Positions 8,975 to 17,736 are shown, counted from the first letter of the stretch. The stretch is DNA of 64,000 nucleotides from G965216695 sp965216695 (GCA_965216695.1 OZ244212.1:3348001-3412000); one strand, 5' to 3'. Translations and numbers: made by a program. The notes: generated by a model from the letters alone, not told the origin.

Positions 8975-10507
8975 CTAGACACCAGAAACGCCCCGTTGCT
9001 CGTTCACCCAGAACGGTGCGCGAATCGCCTTTTTATCAGTTTTGCCAACCGGCGTTTTTGGTAATGGTTCAGTCTGTATCACCACCTTCTTAGGCTTTTT
9101 GTAGGATCCCAGCTCCTTGGCCACTAATTCAACGACCGCTTGTTCCGTCACATCACTTTGGGAAACAACAACGGCCAACGGACTTTCGCCCCATTTCTCA
9201 TCAGGCACACCGATGACCGCCACATCCTCCACACCAGTTAAAGTCGCAATAACATTTTCGATCTCGGCAGGATATACATTAAAGCCACCAGAAATGATCA
9301 TGTCTTTCTTACGATCTAGGACATAGAGATAACCGTTCTTGTCGAGTCGACCGATATCCCCTGTCTTTACCCAACCATCCACGATGGTGGCTTCAGTTTC
9401 CTCTGGCGCTTGCCAATACTCCGACATTTGACCCGCACACTGAGCGACAATTTCACCGGTTTCCCCAACTTCGACGTTTTGATTGTCTTCGTTCCAAATC
9501 TCTATGCGAGCGAAGGGCAAGGGTTTACCACACGCACGCAATGGCTCGCTGCCTTCAAGTTTTGCAAACCACTCAGCACTCGACATCATCGCCAATGGGA
9601 AGCACTCAGATAGGCCATAACCTTGATACAGTACATCCCCAAAACAGGCGCGTGCTCGCAGAGCTGTGTCTTCGGTAATCGGCGCTGCCGCGCTCATCAA
9701 TACCTTCAGGCGACTGGTAACCCGTTGGTCAATATCTGGTTGGCGAGTCAGTGCGTTGATGGCCGTCGGGGGTAAAAAAAGGAACGCTACACCTTCGTTT
9801 TCAAAGGCATCTAAAACCGCCTGCGGGTTGAACTCAGGCAACAACACGTTCTTACCCCCTACTCCCCAGAGCGGCAAAAACATCGAACCGGAGGCGTGGG
9901 TTATAGGCGCTGCATGGAGTACCGCGTCCTCCTCGACGGGGTACGGGAACGTATAAAACCAATCGGAAACCTGCGACATGAATTGGGCATGTGTTGCTGG
10001 TACACCTTTTGGTTCGCCAGTAGTGCCGCCTGTAAAACGAATCTGAAAAAGATCCGAGTCCGCAATTTCGATACGCGGATCTTCTCCTTCGTGTTCGTCA
10101 AGCCAATCTTCATAGCTAGAGTCGGTAACGATGATGTGCTCAAGGGCAGGCAAATTGTCTCGTATCTCATCTAGCTCGTGGACGTAATCCGGGCCCACCA
10201 TCACAGCTTTGCATTCAGCCTGCCGCAACATGCTCTGGTGACCGCTACTGGCATTACGCGCATAGAGGGGGACACGAACAAATCCGCCTACGGCAAGACC
10301 TACGAAAGCATCGACGGACGCAATATTATTGTGTTCAAGTACTGCCACATGATCTTGATGGTGTAGTCCAAGCGTTTTCAGGCCACAAGCCAAGGCGATC
10401 GCGCGCTCCCAAACCTGTTCGTAGGTCAGTCGCAGATCACCAAACACCACGGCTTCAAGGTTTCGATAGTTTTCTGCACCCCGGCGTAAAAATGTAGCGA
10501 CGTCCAC
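8975..10507 (-). CDS. AMP-dependent acyl-CoA synthetase/ligase
   Basis: 510 residues from GTG 10507, which has GGAGGGG just upstream; a longer frame to 10552 would overlap the upstream carboxyltransferase gene. The P-loop reads FTGGTTGEPKGVPATH, followed by YQGYGLSE, the hinge block KTGDIGRLDKNGYLYVLDRK, and the C-terminal ISGGFNVYPAEIE and PKTPVGKTDKKAIR, which carries the catalytic Lys. It activates a carboxylic acid to its CoA thioester through an acyl-adenylate. It is the last gene of a minus-strand unit with the three carboxylase genes, 10 bp after the carboxyltransferase stop, which suggests that the carboxylase substrate is made by this ligase. Confidence 0.88.
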   Translation of the reverse strand: MDVATFLRRGAENYRNLEAVVFGDLRLTYEQVWERAIALACGLKTLGLHHQDHVAVLEHNNIASVDAFVGLAVGGFVRVPLYARNASSGHQSMLRQAECKAVMVGPDYVHELDEIRDNLPALEHIIVTDSSYEDWLDEHEGEDPRIEIADSDLFQIRFTGGTTGEPKGVPATHAQFMSQVSDWFYTFPYPVEEDAVLHAAPITHASGSMFLPLWGVGGKNVLLPEFNPQAVLDAFENEGVAFLFLPPTAINALTRQPDIDQRVTSRLKVLMSAAAPITEDTALRARACFGDVLYQGYGLSECFPLAMMSSAEWFAKLEGSEPLRACGKPLPFARIEIWNEDNQNVEVGETGEIVAQCAGQMSEYWQAPEETEATIVDGWVKTGDIGRLDKNGYLYVLDRKKDMIISGGFNVYPAEIENVIATLTGVEDVAVIGVPDEKWGESPLAVVVSQSDVTEQAVVELVAKELGSYKKPKKVVIQTEPLPKTPVGKTDKKAIRAPFWVNEQRGVSGV

Positions 10508-10517
10508 GGTGCCCCTC

Positions 10518-12125
10518 CTACATTCGCAACACGCCATAGCGTGCGTCACCAAACGGCGAGTTTAGTGAAGCTTCAAGTGAAATCCCAAGCGCGTTTCTTG
10601 TATCGATTGGGTCGATCAAGCCATCGTCCCAAATTTCTGAAGTTGAGTAGTACGCATTGGTAGAATTCTCGTAGTCGGACAGTACGTCTTGTCTGATTTG
10701 TTCCAATGCACTTTCATCAGGATCAATCCCCTCTCGCTTTAACTGCGCTAGTTTAATTGTCACCAAAGTGTTTGCCGCCTGGTCTTCGCCCATGACAGAA
10801 ATGTGGCTCTGCGGCCAACCGAACAGCGTTCTCGCATCGAAAGCTCTACCGCACATACCATAGTTTCCGGCCCCAAACGACCCATTGGTCATGACCGTAA
10901 ATTTCGGTACTTCTGCGCAAGCCTGCACCATAATCATCTTTGCGCCATCCTTCGTTATGCCGCTACGCTCGTACTCTTTACCCACCATGAATCCCGTGAT
11001 GTTCTGCAAAAACACCAATGGCACGTGATCGCGATTGCAAAGCTGCATAAAGTGAGCTGCTTTTAACGAGCTATCATTAAATAGCACACCGTTGTTGCCC
11101 AGGATGCCGATTCTATAGCCCAACAGATTTGCAAAGCCGCATACAAGCGTATCGCCATAATCGGGCTGGTATTCGGAAAAGCGACTGCCATCAACAATTC
11201 GCGCGATCACCTCTCGCATATCGAATTGCTTCTTAACGTCATTTGGAACGATGCCATAAAGCTCTTCTGGATCGTAATAAGGACTTTCTACGGGCTCACG
11301 TTGCAACTCGAACTTCTTTGGTTTATCCCACAGCATGACAAGATCTCGACCGAGCCCAATGGCCTCACGCTCGTTGGACGCGTAATAGTCACAAGTACCC
11401 GATACCGACGTATGCATCCTTGCACCACCCAGTTCCTCGACCGTTACATCTTCTCCAGTTGCTGCTTTAACCAGTGGCGGTCCACCTAGGAATACAGCGC
11501 CCGTTCCTTCAACGATCACGGAATAGTCGGACAAGGCCGGAACATAGGCACCACCTGCGGTGCAGTGACCAAAGATCAAAGCCAATTGTTTGCAGCCCAG
11601 TTTTGACAACTGACACTGGTTTCGAAAGATTCGCCCTGCCATGTATTTGTCGGCAAAAATTTCAGACTGAAGTGGCAAAAAACCACCCGCGCTGTCGCAC
11701 AAATGAATAACGGGCAATCTATTCTCAAGTGCGATATCAAGGGCACGCACGGTTTTCTTCACCGTGAGTGGATACCAAGCCCCACCTTTTACCGAACTAT
11801 CGCTGGCGTTGATGACGACCTCTTGCCCGCCCACAATTCCAATGCCGGTAATGCAACCCGCCGAGGGTGCTGCGCCTTCGTATGCCATATTCGCCGCTAA
11901 GGCGGAGAATTCTAAGAACGGCGTACCGGGATCCAGCAACAAGTCAATCCGCTCTCTAGGCAACATCTTGTTCTGGTTCGCCAGCCTGTCCTTGTCTCGC
12001 TGCGGACGGTCGAATTTAGCTGCATTGAGCTTTCCACGAAATTCAGCCATTACATTCAGATTGTGGGTTCGATAGGCCTTGAACGTATCAGACTGAGTAT
12101 TAACCTTGGTTTGGATCCGTCTCAT
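10518..12125 (-). CDS. acyl-CoA carboxylase, carboxyltransferase subunit (methylcrotonyl/geranyl-CoA type)
   Basis: 535 residues, the size of MccB/AtuC-type carboxyltransferases. The N-terminal half carries SAGCITGIGIVGGQEVV and the oxyanion segment CDSAGGFLPLQ; the C-terminal half has LGNNGVLFNDSSLKAAHFM, VFLQNITGFMVGKEYE and the SFGAGNYGMCGRAFDAR block typical of the methylcrotonyl-CoA carboxylase beta group. It transfers carboxylate from biotin to a CoA ester. Its ATG overlaps the stop of the biotin-carrier gene (ATGA), indicating translational coupling within a BC - BCCP - CT - ligase operon. Methylcrotonyl-, geranyl- or another branched acyl-CoA are all possible substrates. Confidence 0.88.
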   Translation of the reverse strand: MRRIQTKVNTQSDTFKAYRTHNLNVMAEFRGKLNAAKFDRPQRDKDRLANQNKMLPRERIDLLLDPGTPFLEFSALAANMAYEGAAPSAGCITGIGIVGGQEVVINASDSSVKGGAWYPLTVKKTVRALDIALENRLPVIHLCDSAGGFLPLQSEIFADKYMAGRIFRNQCQLSKLGCKQLALIFGHCTAGGAYVPALSDYSVIVEGTGAVFLGGPPLVKAATGEDVTVEELGGARMHTSVSGTCDYYASNEREAIGLGRDLVMLWDKPKKFELQREPVESPYYDPEELYGIVPNDVKKQFDMREVIARIVDGSRFSEYQPDYGDTLVCGFANLLGYRIGILGNNGVLFNDSSLKAAHFMQLCNRDHVPLVFLQNITGFMVGKEYERSGITKDGAKMIMVQACAEVPKFTVMTNGSFGAGNYGMCGRAFDARTLFGWPQSHISVMGEDQAANTLVTIKLAQLKREGIDPDESALEQIRQDVLSDYENSTNAYYSTSEIWDDGLIDPIDTRNALGISLEASLNSPFGDARYGVLRM

Positions 12126-12628
12126 GTGTCCGCTCCTTCAGTCGCTACAGTCACAAGGAGTTGTCCTCTATCAAAATTCTCGCCTGCACTGAGCAGTACC
12201 TCCGCAATTGTCCCACTGACCAATGCTTTGATTTCAGTTTGCATCTTCATGCTCTCGATGAGCATGAGGGTCTCTTGCGCGCTGATCACCTGCCCCGCTG
12301 TCACCATGACATCAACCACCACACCTGGCATAGGTGCTCGAACTTCGCCGTCGCCAGCAGATCCGCCATCGGCACCGTCACGCAACCCATCATTGGACTT
12401 TACGATCCATGAACGCCCGCCTATGTGGACATGAAGAACGTCTTCATCCTGTACCACCCAGGCTTCTTGGAAAGTGCCATCAACCTCTAGCCTGACCCGG
12501 CCTTGGCCAAGCCATTCAAAGGCAAGCTCAACCAAAGCGCCGTCAATCAGCAAGTGATGTCTGTTACCGATAGTGCGTGGGTCTACGGTATATGTCGTAT
12601 CGTTGATTACGTATTTCGGTTGCATCAA
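12122..12628 (-). CDS. biotin/lipoyl-domain carrier protein of an acyl-CoA carboxylase
   Basis: 168 residues. The C-terminal roughly 75 residues are a biotinyl domain, beginning VRAPMPGVVVDVMV and containing the biotin-attachment motif ESMKM; the central Lys is the modified residue. The N-terminal half is a small beta-rich domain like the BT linker of the methylcrotonyl-CoA carboxylase alpha subunit. In most such enzymes this region is fused to biotin carboxylase; here it is a separate protein. It overlaps the biotin carboxylase upstream and the carboxyltransferase downstream by 4 bp each, so the three are almost certainly made in fixed proportion. Confidence 0.86.
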   Translation of the reverse strand: MMQPKYVINDTTYTVDPRTIGNRHHLLIDGALVELAFEWLGQGRVRLEVDGTFQEAWVVQDEDVLHVHIGGRSWIVKSNDGLRDGADGGSAGDGEVRAPMPGVVVDVMVTAGQVISAQETLMLIESMKMQTEIKALVSGTIAEVLLSAGENFDRGQLLVTVATEGADT

Positions 12629-14097
12629 TTTCGCCAGTTGCCAATTTCGGTATATAGAGCGGGTGTTACGGCACCCAGATTCCGGGTGGTGCGATCAGAC
12701 AGATAGGCTGTGGAAACAACGAGCTTGATGTCGTCATTCTCCCCGGTTGCAGCCCCGTTCAGGTCGTCTGAATGCATCTCTATGAACGCCGTATCCGTAT
12801 TTCCGGCGAGGAACTCGGGGTGCGCCATAACTCGTTGTAGAAATGCAATGTTGGTTTGGACGCCCAGCACAACAAATTCTCTCAAAGCCTGCTGAGTGCG
12901 CTCTATGGCTTGCTGGCGGGAATCGCCATAGACCACAAGTTTGGCGAGCATGGGATCAAACGCTGTACTGACACTTTGTTCGGGATACAAGCTGCTCTCA
13001 ACTCGGATATAGCTGGCTTGTGGACAGCGAAGCAACAAGACCTTACCCGTCTCAGGTAAAAAGTCGTTGTCCGGATCTTCCGCGCAAATGCGACACTCGA
13101 TGGAGTGTCCAGTACCAACGATCTCAGATTGCTGTTTACCCAGAGATTCTCCAGCTGCAATGCGAACCTGCTCGGCAACGAGATCAACGCCGTAAACCAT
13201 TTCGGTCACCGGGTGTTCAACCTGAATGCGGGTGTTCATTTCCAGAAAGAAAAACTCACCTTCAGGTGTGTATAGAAACTCAACTGTTCCCGCACCCGTA
13301 TAGCCAGCCGCTTTGGCAATGCCTACAGCAACATGTCCAAGCTGACCCCGGCTTTCATCATCAACGTTCGGCGACGGCGCCTCTTCAACGACCTTTTGAA
13401 ACCTGCGTTGTATCGAGCACTCTCGCTCACCAAAGTGCACAACCTCCTCACCATCACCCAACACCTGAACTTCAATGTGCCGTGTCTGTGTGAAGTATCG
13501 TTCTACATAAACTCGATCATCACCAAAGTACGTCGCTGCTTCCGACCCTGCAACACGGACTGCGGTGTCGAGCGACGCTGCGTCCCAGACGATGTTCATA
13601 CCCTTGCCACCACCACCGGCTGATGCTTTAACGACAACCGGGTAACCAAGACGCCCAACTTCAGCAGCAAATTGTGGATCATCAATCGCTAAACTGACCC
13701 CCGGTGGAATCGGAAATCCGTGTTTCGCAACAAAGTCACGGGATCGAATCTTATCTCCCATTAACTCAATCACCTCAGCCGAAGGGCCGATGAACGCAAT
13801 ACCTTGCTCGCTTAATGTGCGAGCAAACTCCGAGTTTTCGGCTAAAAACCCGTATCCAGGATGCACAGCATCTACACCAAGCGATTTAGATATCTCAACT
13901 ATCTGTTGAATATCTAAATGAGCTGCAGCCGCTGTAGAGCCGGTAATCTCGATCGCTTCGTCCGCCTCGTTCAGCCAAGGTGCTGCTTTATCGAGTGAAT
14001 GAAAGATGGCGACCGAGTGAATATTCAGTGTTTTGAGTGTGCGAATGACTCGCGCTGCGATTTCGCCACGATTGGCAACCAGTACTTTTCTAAACAC
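12625..14097 (-). CDS. biotin carboxylase subunit of an acyl-CoA carboxylase
   Basis: About 490 residues from GTG 14097, giving the family N-terminus FRKVLVANRGEIAARVIRT; an in-frame extension to 14226 adds 43 residues without homologous character. The ATP-grasp core has VKASAGGGGKGMNIVW, the EVQVLGDGEEVVHFGERECS region and FLEMNTRIQVEHPVTEMV, with the catalytic Glu/Arg/Asn set. It carboxylates the biotin of the separate carrier encoded next, using ATP and bicarbonate. It ends in a short C-terminal tail rather than continuing into a biotinyl domain. First gene of the carboxylase operon; the 5' region faces the DUF2817 gene. Confidence 0.86.
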   Translation of the reverse strand: MFRKVLVANRGEIAARVIRTLKTLNIHSVAIFHSLDKAAPWLNEADEAIEITGSTAAAAHLDIQQIVEISKSLGVDAVHPGYGFLAENSEFARTLSEQGIAFIGPSAEVIELMGDKIRSRDFVAKHGFPIPPGVSLAIDDPQFAAEVGRLGYPVVVKASAGGGGKGMNIVWDAASLDTAVRVAGSEAATYFGDDRVYVERYFTQTRHIEVQVLGDGEEVVHFGERECSIQRRFQKVVEEAPSPNVDDESRGQLGHVAVGIAKAAGYTGAGTVEFLYTPEGEFFFLEMNTRIQVEHPVTEMVYGVDLVAEQVRIAAGESLGKQQSEIVGTGHSIECRICAEDPDNDFLPETGKVLLLRCPQASYIRVESSLYPEQSVSTAFDPMLAKLVVYGDSRQQAIERTQQALREFVVLGVQTNIAFLQRVMAHPEFLAGNTDTAFIEMHSDDLNGAATGENDDIKLVVSTAYLSDRTTRNLGAVTPALYTEIGNWRN

Positions 14098-14305
14098 TAT
14101 CAGGGTCTTCTCTTTTTCGAAGCCACCATCTTGCAGCATGCGTTTAACGTGTACTTGTCCCTGAGGGCACTGCGTTTGTCCCGGCCTGGCGCGAAGTAAA
14201 ATCCGTTGATTAAGGCAATCTTGCATTCCATGACTTCCACCCCTCTTGCATCTCGAGAGTTGGTCAGCGAGCCTGTAGATTCATCCGACACAGGAAGAAG
14301 CCACT

Positions 14306-15394
14306 ATGCAAGCAGTCGACCTGTTTTCATCGACCTACACAGAAGCAAGACAGCGCTTCTTAGATGCCGTACGTGCCGCGGGTGCACAGATTGATTCCCA
14401 AGTCTTGAACGAAACCGGCCCTGAAGGTGAAGAACTCGCGATGGACTTTGCGGTGTTCGGTCCCGCGGACGCGGATGCTGCCATTGTTGTTGTTTCTGGC
14501 ACCCATGGTCCCGAAGGCTACACAGGCTCGGCATGCCAACTGGGCTTGATAACCGATTCTGACTTGTTCACGCGGCTTTCAAAACACCGTCTTGTACTAG
14601 TGCATGCTCACAACCCATACGGATTCGCCTGGATGCGTCGAACCGATGCAGAGAACATCGATCTCAACCGCAACTACGTGGACTTTACAGGTGATCTACC
14701 TGGTAATCCGGGATACGCCGAACTCAAAGGTGCTTTTGCTCCCGAGGACCTCGATGATCCTGAGGCAGCGGCTGCACTAGCAGCTTATGAGGAGGAGCAC
14801 GGCAAGATTGCTTATATGGCAGCAATGATGGGTGGTCAACGCATCGATCCTAACGGACTCTTCTACGGCGGCACCAAGGAGAGCTGGTCCAATAGGACAA
14901 TGACAGATGGATTGAGGAAGCATCTTGCTCAGCAGAAGACGGTCTGCCTTCTAGACATCCACACGGGTCTTGGGCCATACGGAGTCCCTTACCTGGTACA
15001 CGGCTATCCCAAGGAGGATCCTCGTTTTGAGCCGATGAATGATGCTTTCGATGGTGTAATGCGTTCAACTGCCGTTGCAGAAGAGTTCGATGAAGATTTG
15101 CCCACCGACCCTCACGGGCCAATTGTACTCGCGATGGATCGACTCTTGCCGGGCAAGCATACCTATGCGTACGTTTGCGAATACGGTACCTACTCCACGG
15201 AAGAAGTCTTGGGTGCGCACCGCGATGACAACTGGCTACACGCCCACGGCGACTTTAACTCTGAAAAAGGTAAGGCGATAAAAGCAGAATTGAGGCGTGT
15301 GATGTATCCAGAGTTCGATGACTGGAAAACGATGATTTGGGAGAAGGCACACTGGTGCGCGGAATGCATGCTTAAATTGGTAAGCAGGGGCTAG
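14306..15394 (+). CDS. DUF2817 / M14-like zinc carboxypeptidase-amidohydrolase
   Basis: 362 residues. The segment VVSGTHGPEGYTGSACQ holds the HxxE zinc-binding pair of the M14/AstE-AspA fold; NPYGFAWMRRTDAENIDLNRN gives the substrate-binding Arg and Asn residues (read as two adjacent parts), and LLDIHTGLGPYG supplies the third zinc His. EYGTYSTEEVL near the C-terminus holds a candidate catalytic Glu. This is the DUF2817 subfamily, predicted to hydrolyse an acyl-amino acid or peptide bond. ATG 14306 follows AGGAAG. It could release the acid that the adjacent synthetase and carboxylase degrade; that is inference from position only. Confidence 0.8.
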   Translation: MQAVDLFSSTYTEARQRFLDAVRAAGAQIDSQVLNETGPEGEELAMDFAVFGPADADAAIVVVSGTHGPEGYTGSACQLGLITDSDLFTRLSKHRLVLVHAHNPYGFAWMRRTDAENIDLNRNYVDFTGDLPGNPGYAELKGAFAPEDLDDPEAAAALAAYEEEHGKIAYMAAMMGGQRIDPNGLFYGGTKESWSNRTMTDGLRKHLAQQKTVCLLDIHTGLGPYGVPYLVHGYPKEDPRFEPMNDAFDGVMRSTAVAEEFDEDLPTDPHGPIVLAMDRLLPGKHTYAYVCEYGTYSTEEVLGAHRDDNWLHAHGDFNSEKGKAIKAELRRVMYPEFDDWKTMIWEKAHWCAECMLKLVSRG

Positions 15395-15404
15395 CCCTAT
15401 CTTG

Positions 15405-16667
15405 TCACTCGATCAGTTTTTTCGCAGTTCCAAACATTAGGAATGCTACTGCGCCAACTGCACTGATCACCGCCGCAACCACGAGCACAGCATCGTAAGA
15501 ACCCGTTGTCTCCACAATCCAACCCGTAAGCGCAACACCAACGATGCCCGGCAGAGTTCCGAGCGTGTTCATGATGCCGAATAGCACCCCGCCAAATCGT
15601 GGTGCAATGTCTAAAACGTTCGGCCCAGCCCCGGAATAGGCGAATGCCAACAGACCAAGTGCTGCCGATAAGCTAGCGATTGCGATTTCCGGTGTAGCAG
15701 CAAAACGGGTTATGTAAAGGAAGGTCCCCGAGCCAACTAGACCTATCGTTTGCATGAGCTTGCGCACAAACGTCAGATCGCGTCCGGCAGAAATCATTCG
15801 ATCAGCAATCCACCCTGCGACGTTCATCATAACGAACATGCTGGTCCACGGTACCATCGTGTAGATGCCAGCGCTGGCGATGTTTAGGTCGTGAACTGAA
15901 GCAAAGTAGCTGGGCATCCAGGACAGAAAAACATAGAGCGTCCAGCTCGTGCAGAAGAACGTGACCAGCAACGCCCAGACTGGCGGACTGGTTAACAATA
16001 ACTTCCACGGAATCTTCGCATCAGCACCCTGCGGTGGTTGATTAGAAGCGAGGAGAGCTCTCTCCTCATCGCTGATATCCGGATGCTCATCAGGCGTTTC
16101 GAACACTCTCGTGAACCAGAACACCGCATACACGAGACCGAGCGCGCCGAACCAGTAAAAAACCGAGGGCCAGCCAAAAAGAGTGACCATCCAACCCGTC
16201 ACTAGCAAAGCAAACAAAGTGCCGAGAATGGCAGCGCTGGAAAAGAAAGCTACTGCTCGTGAACGCTCAGCTTCCGGTACCCACTTACCGAACAAGCTCA
16301 GGGCTGCCGGACTCAACGGGGCTTCACCCAGACCCAACCCGATGCGAGCAATAATCAGAAGAGCAAAAGAAGCGCTTGCAGCAATCGGCGTGAGCGCAGT
16401 AAAAATCGACCACGCTATCAGAGACACGCCAAGAACGCGCTTGCCACCAAAACGGTCAGCCAACACGCCACCAATAATCTGTGCGGCCATGTACCCTATA
16501 AAAAAAGACGAGAGGACCAATCCCTTTTCGGTTTCGCTCCAGCCGAGCGATTCCTGCATGGCAATGGCGGCAACGGATATGTTCACCCGATCGATATATG
16601 CGATCAGCAACGCCAGCATGCTTGCGAAAACCAGCGTATGCCGTTTCTGCGAAAAAATCCCCCTCAT
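15405..16667 (-). CDS. MFS transporter, anion:cation symporter-like
   Basis: 420 residues with twelve predicted membrane segments. Cytoplasmic loop 2-3 carries GGVLADRFGGKRVLG, the major-facilitator A-motif, and the first helix reads LALLIAYIDRVNISVA, typical of the ACS group that imports organic anions such as glucarate, hexuronates, phthalates or sialic acid. It converges on the DUF2817 gene with only 10 bp between stop codons. ATG 16667 is preferred to the adjacent GTG. It is the likely uptake system for the acid handled by the carboxylase operon, but specificity is not visible. Confidence 0.86.
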   Translation of the reverse strand: MRGIFSQKRHTLVFASMLALLIAYIDRVNISVAAIAMQESLGWSETEKGLVLSSFFIGYMAAQIIGGVLADRFGGKRVLGVSLIAWSIFTALTPIAASASFALLIIARIGLGLGEAPLSPAALSLFGKWVPEAERSRAVAFFSSAAILGTLFALLVTGWMVTLFGWPSVFYWFGALGLVYAVFWFTRVFETPDEHPDISDEERALLASNQPPQGADAKIPWKLLLTSPPVWALLVTFFCTSWTLYVFLSWMPSYFASVHDLNIASAGIYTMVPWTSMFVMMNVAGWIADRMISAGRDLTFVRKLMQTIGLVGSGTFLYITRFAATPEIAIASLSAALGLLAFAYSGAGPNVLDIAPRFGGVLFGIMNTLGTLPGIVGVALTGWIVETTGSYDAVLVVAAVISAVGAVAFLMFGTAKKLIE

Positions 16668-16853
16668 CACCGCTCCAACAGCTGCATCCTAAACACCGCG
16701 TTACGGCGCTTTACAGCATCGTAACCTCCGAAACCTATCTGACTCCTTTGAGCTCGTCCGGTCTTTCGATGCACTAGTGTTGGCCGCTGAAGCCCAACTT
16801 CCCGCTATTCCGGAGTACAGATCCTAGCCAGTGCGATGCGATAACAGTTGTGA

Positions 16854-17093
16854 CTATTTGGTGGACCTTATCAATTTGGCTGTTTTAGCCACCAGAGTTT
16901 CTGGCTTTATCTGAAGTGTTTTAGCGATTGAGAATACGGTTGTGAGCGATGGCTGACGGATTCCCCGCTCAAGCATGGAAATAAACGTACGATCGATGTC
17001 AGAAGCCAGTGCGAGTTGCTCTTGAGACAAACCGGCGTCTAATCTGGCTTTTCTGAGTGCTTGGCCGAATGCTGCGGCAATGTTGTGATCCAT
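16854..17093 (-). CDS. small XRE-family HTH regulator, controller-protein-like
   Basis: 79 residues that are almost entirely one Cro/C1 helix-turn-helix domain: LSQEQLALASDIDRTFISML then ERGIRQPSLTTVF. Size and motif recall both generic proteobacterial XRE regulators and the controller (C) proteins of restriction-modification systems, which are 75-85 residues. The upstream region holds repeats very close to C-boxes, supporting an autoregulated regulator of that kind. No methyltransferase or restriction endonuclease gene is adjacent, so it would be an orphan or a regulator of the divergent lipoprotein. The start codon is poorly preceded by a Shine-Dalgarno, so the message may have a very short leader. 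Confidence 0.82.
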   Translation of the reverse strand: MDHNIAAAFGQALRKARLDAGLSQEQLALASDIDRTFISMLERGIRQPSLTTVFSIAKTLQIKPETLVAKTAKLIRSTK

Positions 17094-17118
17094 GCCACAG
17101 GATCGTCCGACAACCGAG

Positions 17119-17147
17119 ACTATAGGTCGACGGACTATACTCTACAA
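17119..17147 (-). promoter_or_regulatory. predicted sigma-70 promoter of the XRE gene
   Basis: On the minus strand TTGTAG (17147-17142) and TATAGT (17124-17119) are separated by exactly 17 bp. The -10 lies inside the first C-box-like repeat and the spacer spans the second, so regulator binding would block it. The predicted transcript starts near 17112, leaving only about 18 nt of leader. Confidence 0.5.
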
Positions 17148-17155
17148 GATATACT
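17127..17155 (+). promoter_or_regulatory. predicted sigma-70 promoter of the lipoprotein gene
   Basis: TCGACG (17127-17132), 17 bp, then TATACT (17150-17155). The elements overlap the minus-strand promoter and the operator repeats, so the two genes are likely to be controlled together. The downstream gene has AGGTAGG before its ATG at 17190. Confidence 0.4.
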
Positions 17156-17189
17156 GTAGACTATAGTCATCGAACCTAGGTAGGTATTC

Positions 17190-17714
17190 ATGATTCGTTT
17201 GATTGTCTTAGCACTCATCGTTTGTTTGAGTGGTTGTGCTACAACCAAATACGGTCCCGGCAATCCTTCACCACTAAGGGCTGCAGCCATGACATCCGTC
17301 AACGGGATTTCCTCCGAGATGGTTGATCGCTGGGGACAACCCACCAGACATATCACAGGTGACCCGGATATCGGGATCGATCATGTGTTGATCTGGGAGA
17401 AGGTGAATAAGGTCAAGACCAACGCTCCTCCTAAGCGGTCAGATTATCAACGCGTTCGCACAAACTGCGACGGAGCGATTAACTCATGGGACCACGTTAA
17501 CGCGACCTGCAATAGTCGCAATGTGACTAACGAAACGAGCTACAACGCGGCAATGGCGGGACATAACCTCGGAGTTGCTCTAGCGAAACTGGCCGAGTAC
17601 GAGTGCCGTATCACCGCCTACATTGACTCTGCGTCGATGCTCGTCAAGAGAATCCAGACGAACCAATCGGATTTTCGACGGTGTGCGAAACTTTTTGGAG
17701 TTCCCCACCCCTAG
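17190..17714 (+). CDS. small lipoprotein of unknown function
   Basis: 174 residues with a lipoprotein signal peptide, hydrophobic IRLIVLALIVCLSGC, where Cys16 of the LSGC lipobox would be acylated. The following 40 residues (SSEMVDRWGQPT...) have the Gly-x-Pro turn seen in small SmpA-like envelope lipoproteins, and the rest contains three or four further Cys that could form disulfides. A gene in the right half of the window (40229-40645) has a loosely similar beginning, FDELHRAFGDPEAV. No function is assignable. It is divergent from the XRE gene and shares its operator region. The start is supported by AGGTAGG. Confidence 0.75.
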   Translation: MIRLIVLALIVCLSGCATTKYGPGNPSPLRAAAMTSVNGISSEMVDRWGQPTRHITGDPDIGIDHVLIWEKVNKVKTNAPPKRSDYQRVRTNCDGAINSWDHVNATCNSRNVTNETSYNAAMAGHNLGVALAKLAEYECRITAYIDSASMLVKRIQTNQSDFRRCAKLFGVPHP

Positions 17715-17720
17715 CCGGAA

Positions 17721-17736
17721 CGTGATCCAGATCACA
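17721..17736. promoter_or_regulatory. CRP/Vfr-type binding site
   Basis: CGTGATCCAGATCACA matches the 16-base core of the optimal CRP site TGTGATCTAGATCACA at 14 positions. The dyad GTGATC-CA-GATCAC is perfect. It lies after the lipoprotein stop and about 90-130 bp before the possible starts of the polymerase-like gene, a position suited to activation. It is not followed by a T run, so a terminator is unlikely. Confidence 0.55.

Larger units (their letters stand above)
17118..17168. promoter_or_regulatory. C-box-like operator array between the XRE regulator and the lipoprotein gene
   Basis: Three copies of GACTATA stand at 17118, 17133 and 17159. The first two form GACTATAGGTC - GACG - GACTATACTC, the same layout (two near-palindromic boxes with a 4-bp spacer) as C-protein operators of restriction-modification systems. 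The third is the perfect palindrome GACTATAGTC. Boxes two and three also make a 36-bp dyad, 17133-17146 against 17155-17168, with 13 of 14 bases complementary and an 8-bp centre. Binding by the 79-residue XRE protein is inferred. Confidence 0.7.

Noticed and set aside
17705..17716. CCCCTAGC match to the tRNA-Met 3' end, as a possible second att
   Set aside because: Only 8 bases and in the opposite orientation to the tRNA; att repeats of an integrated island must be direct.
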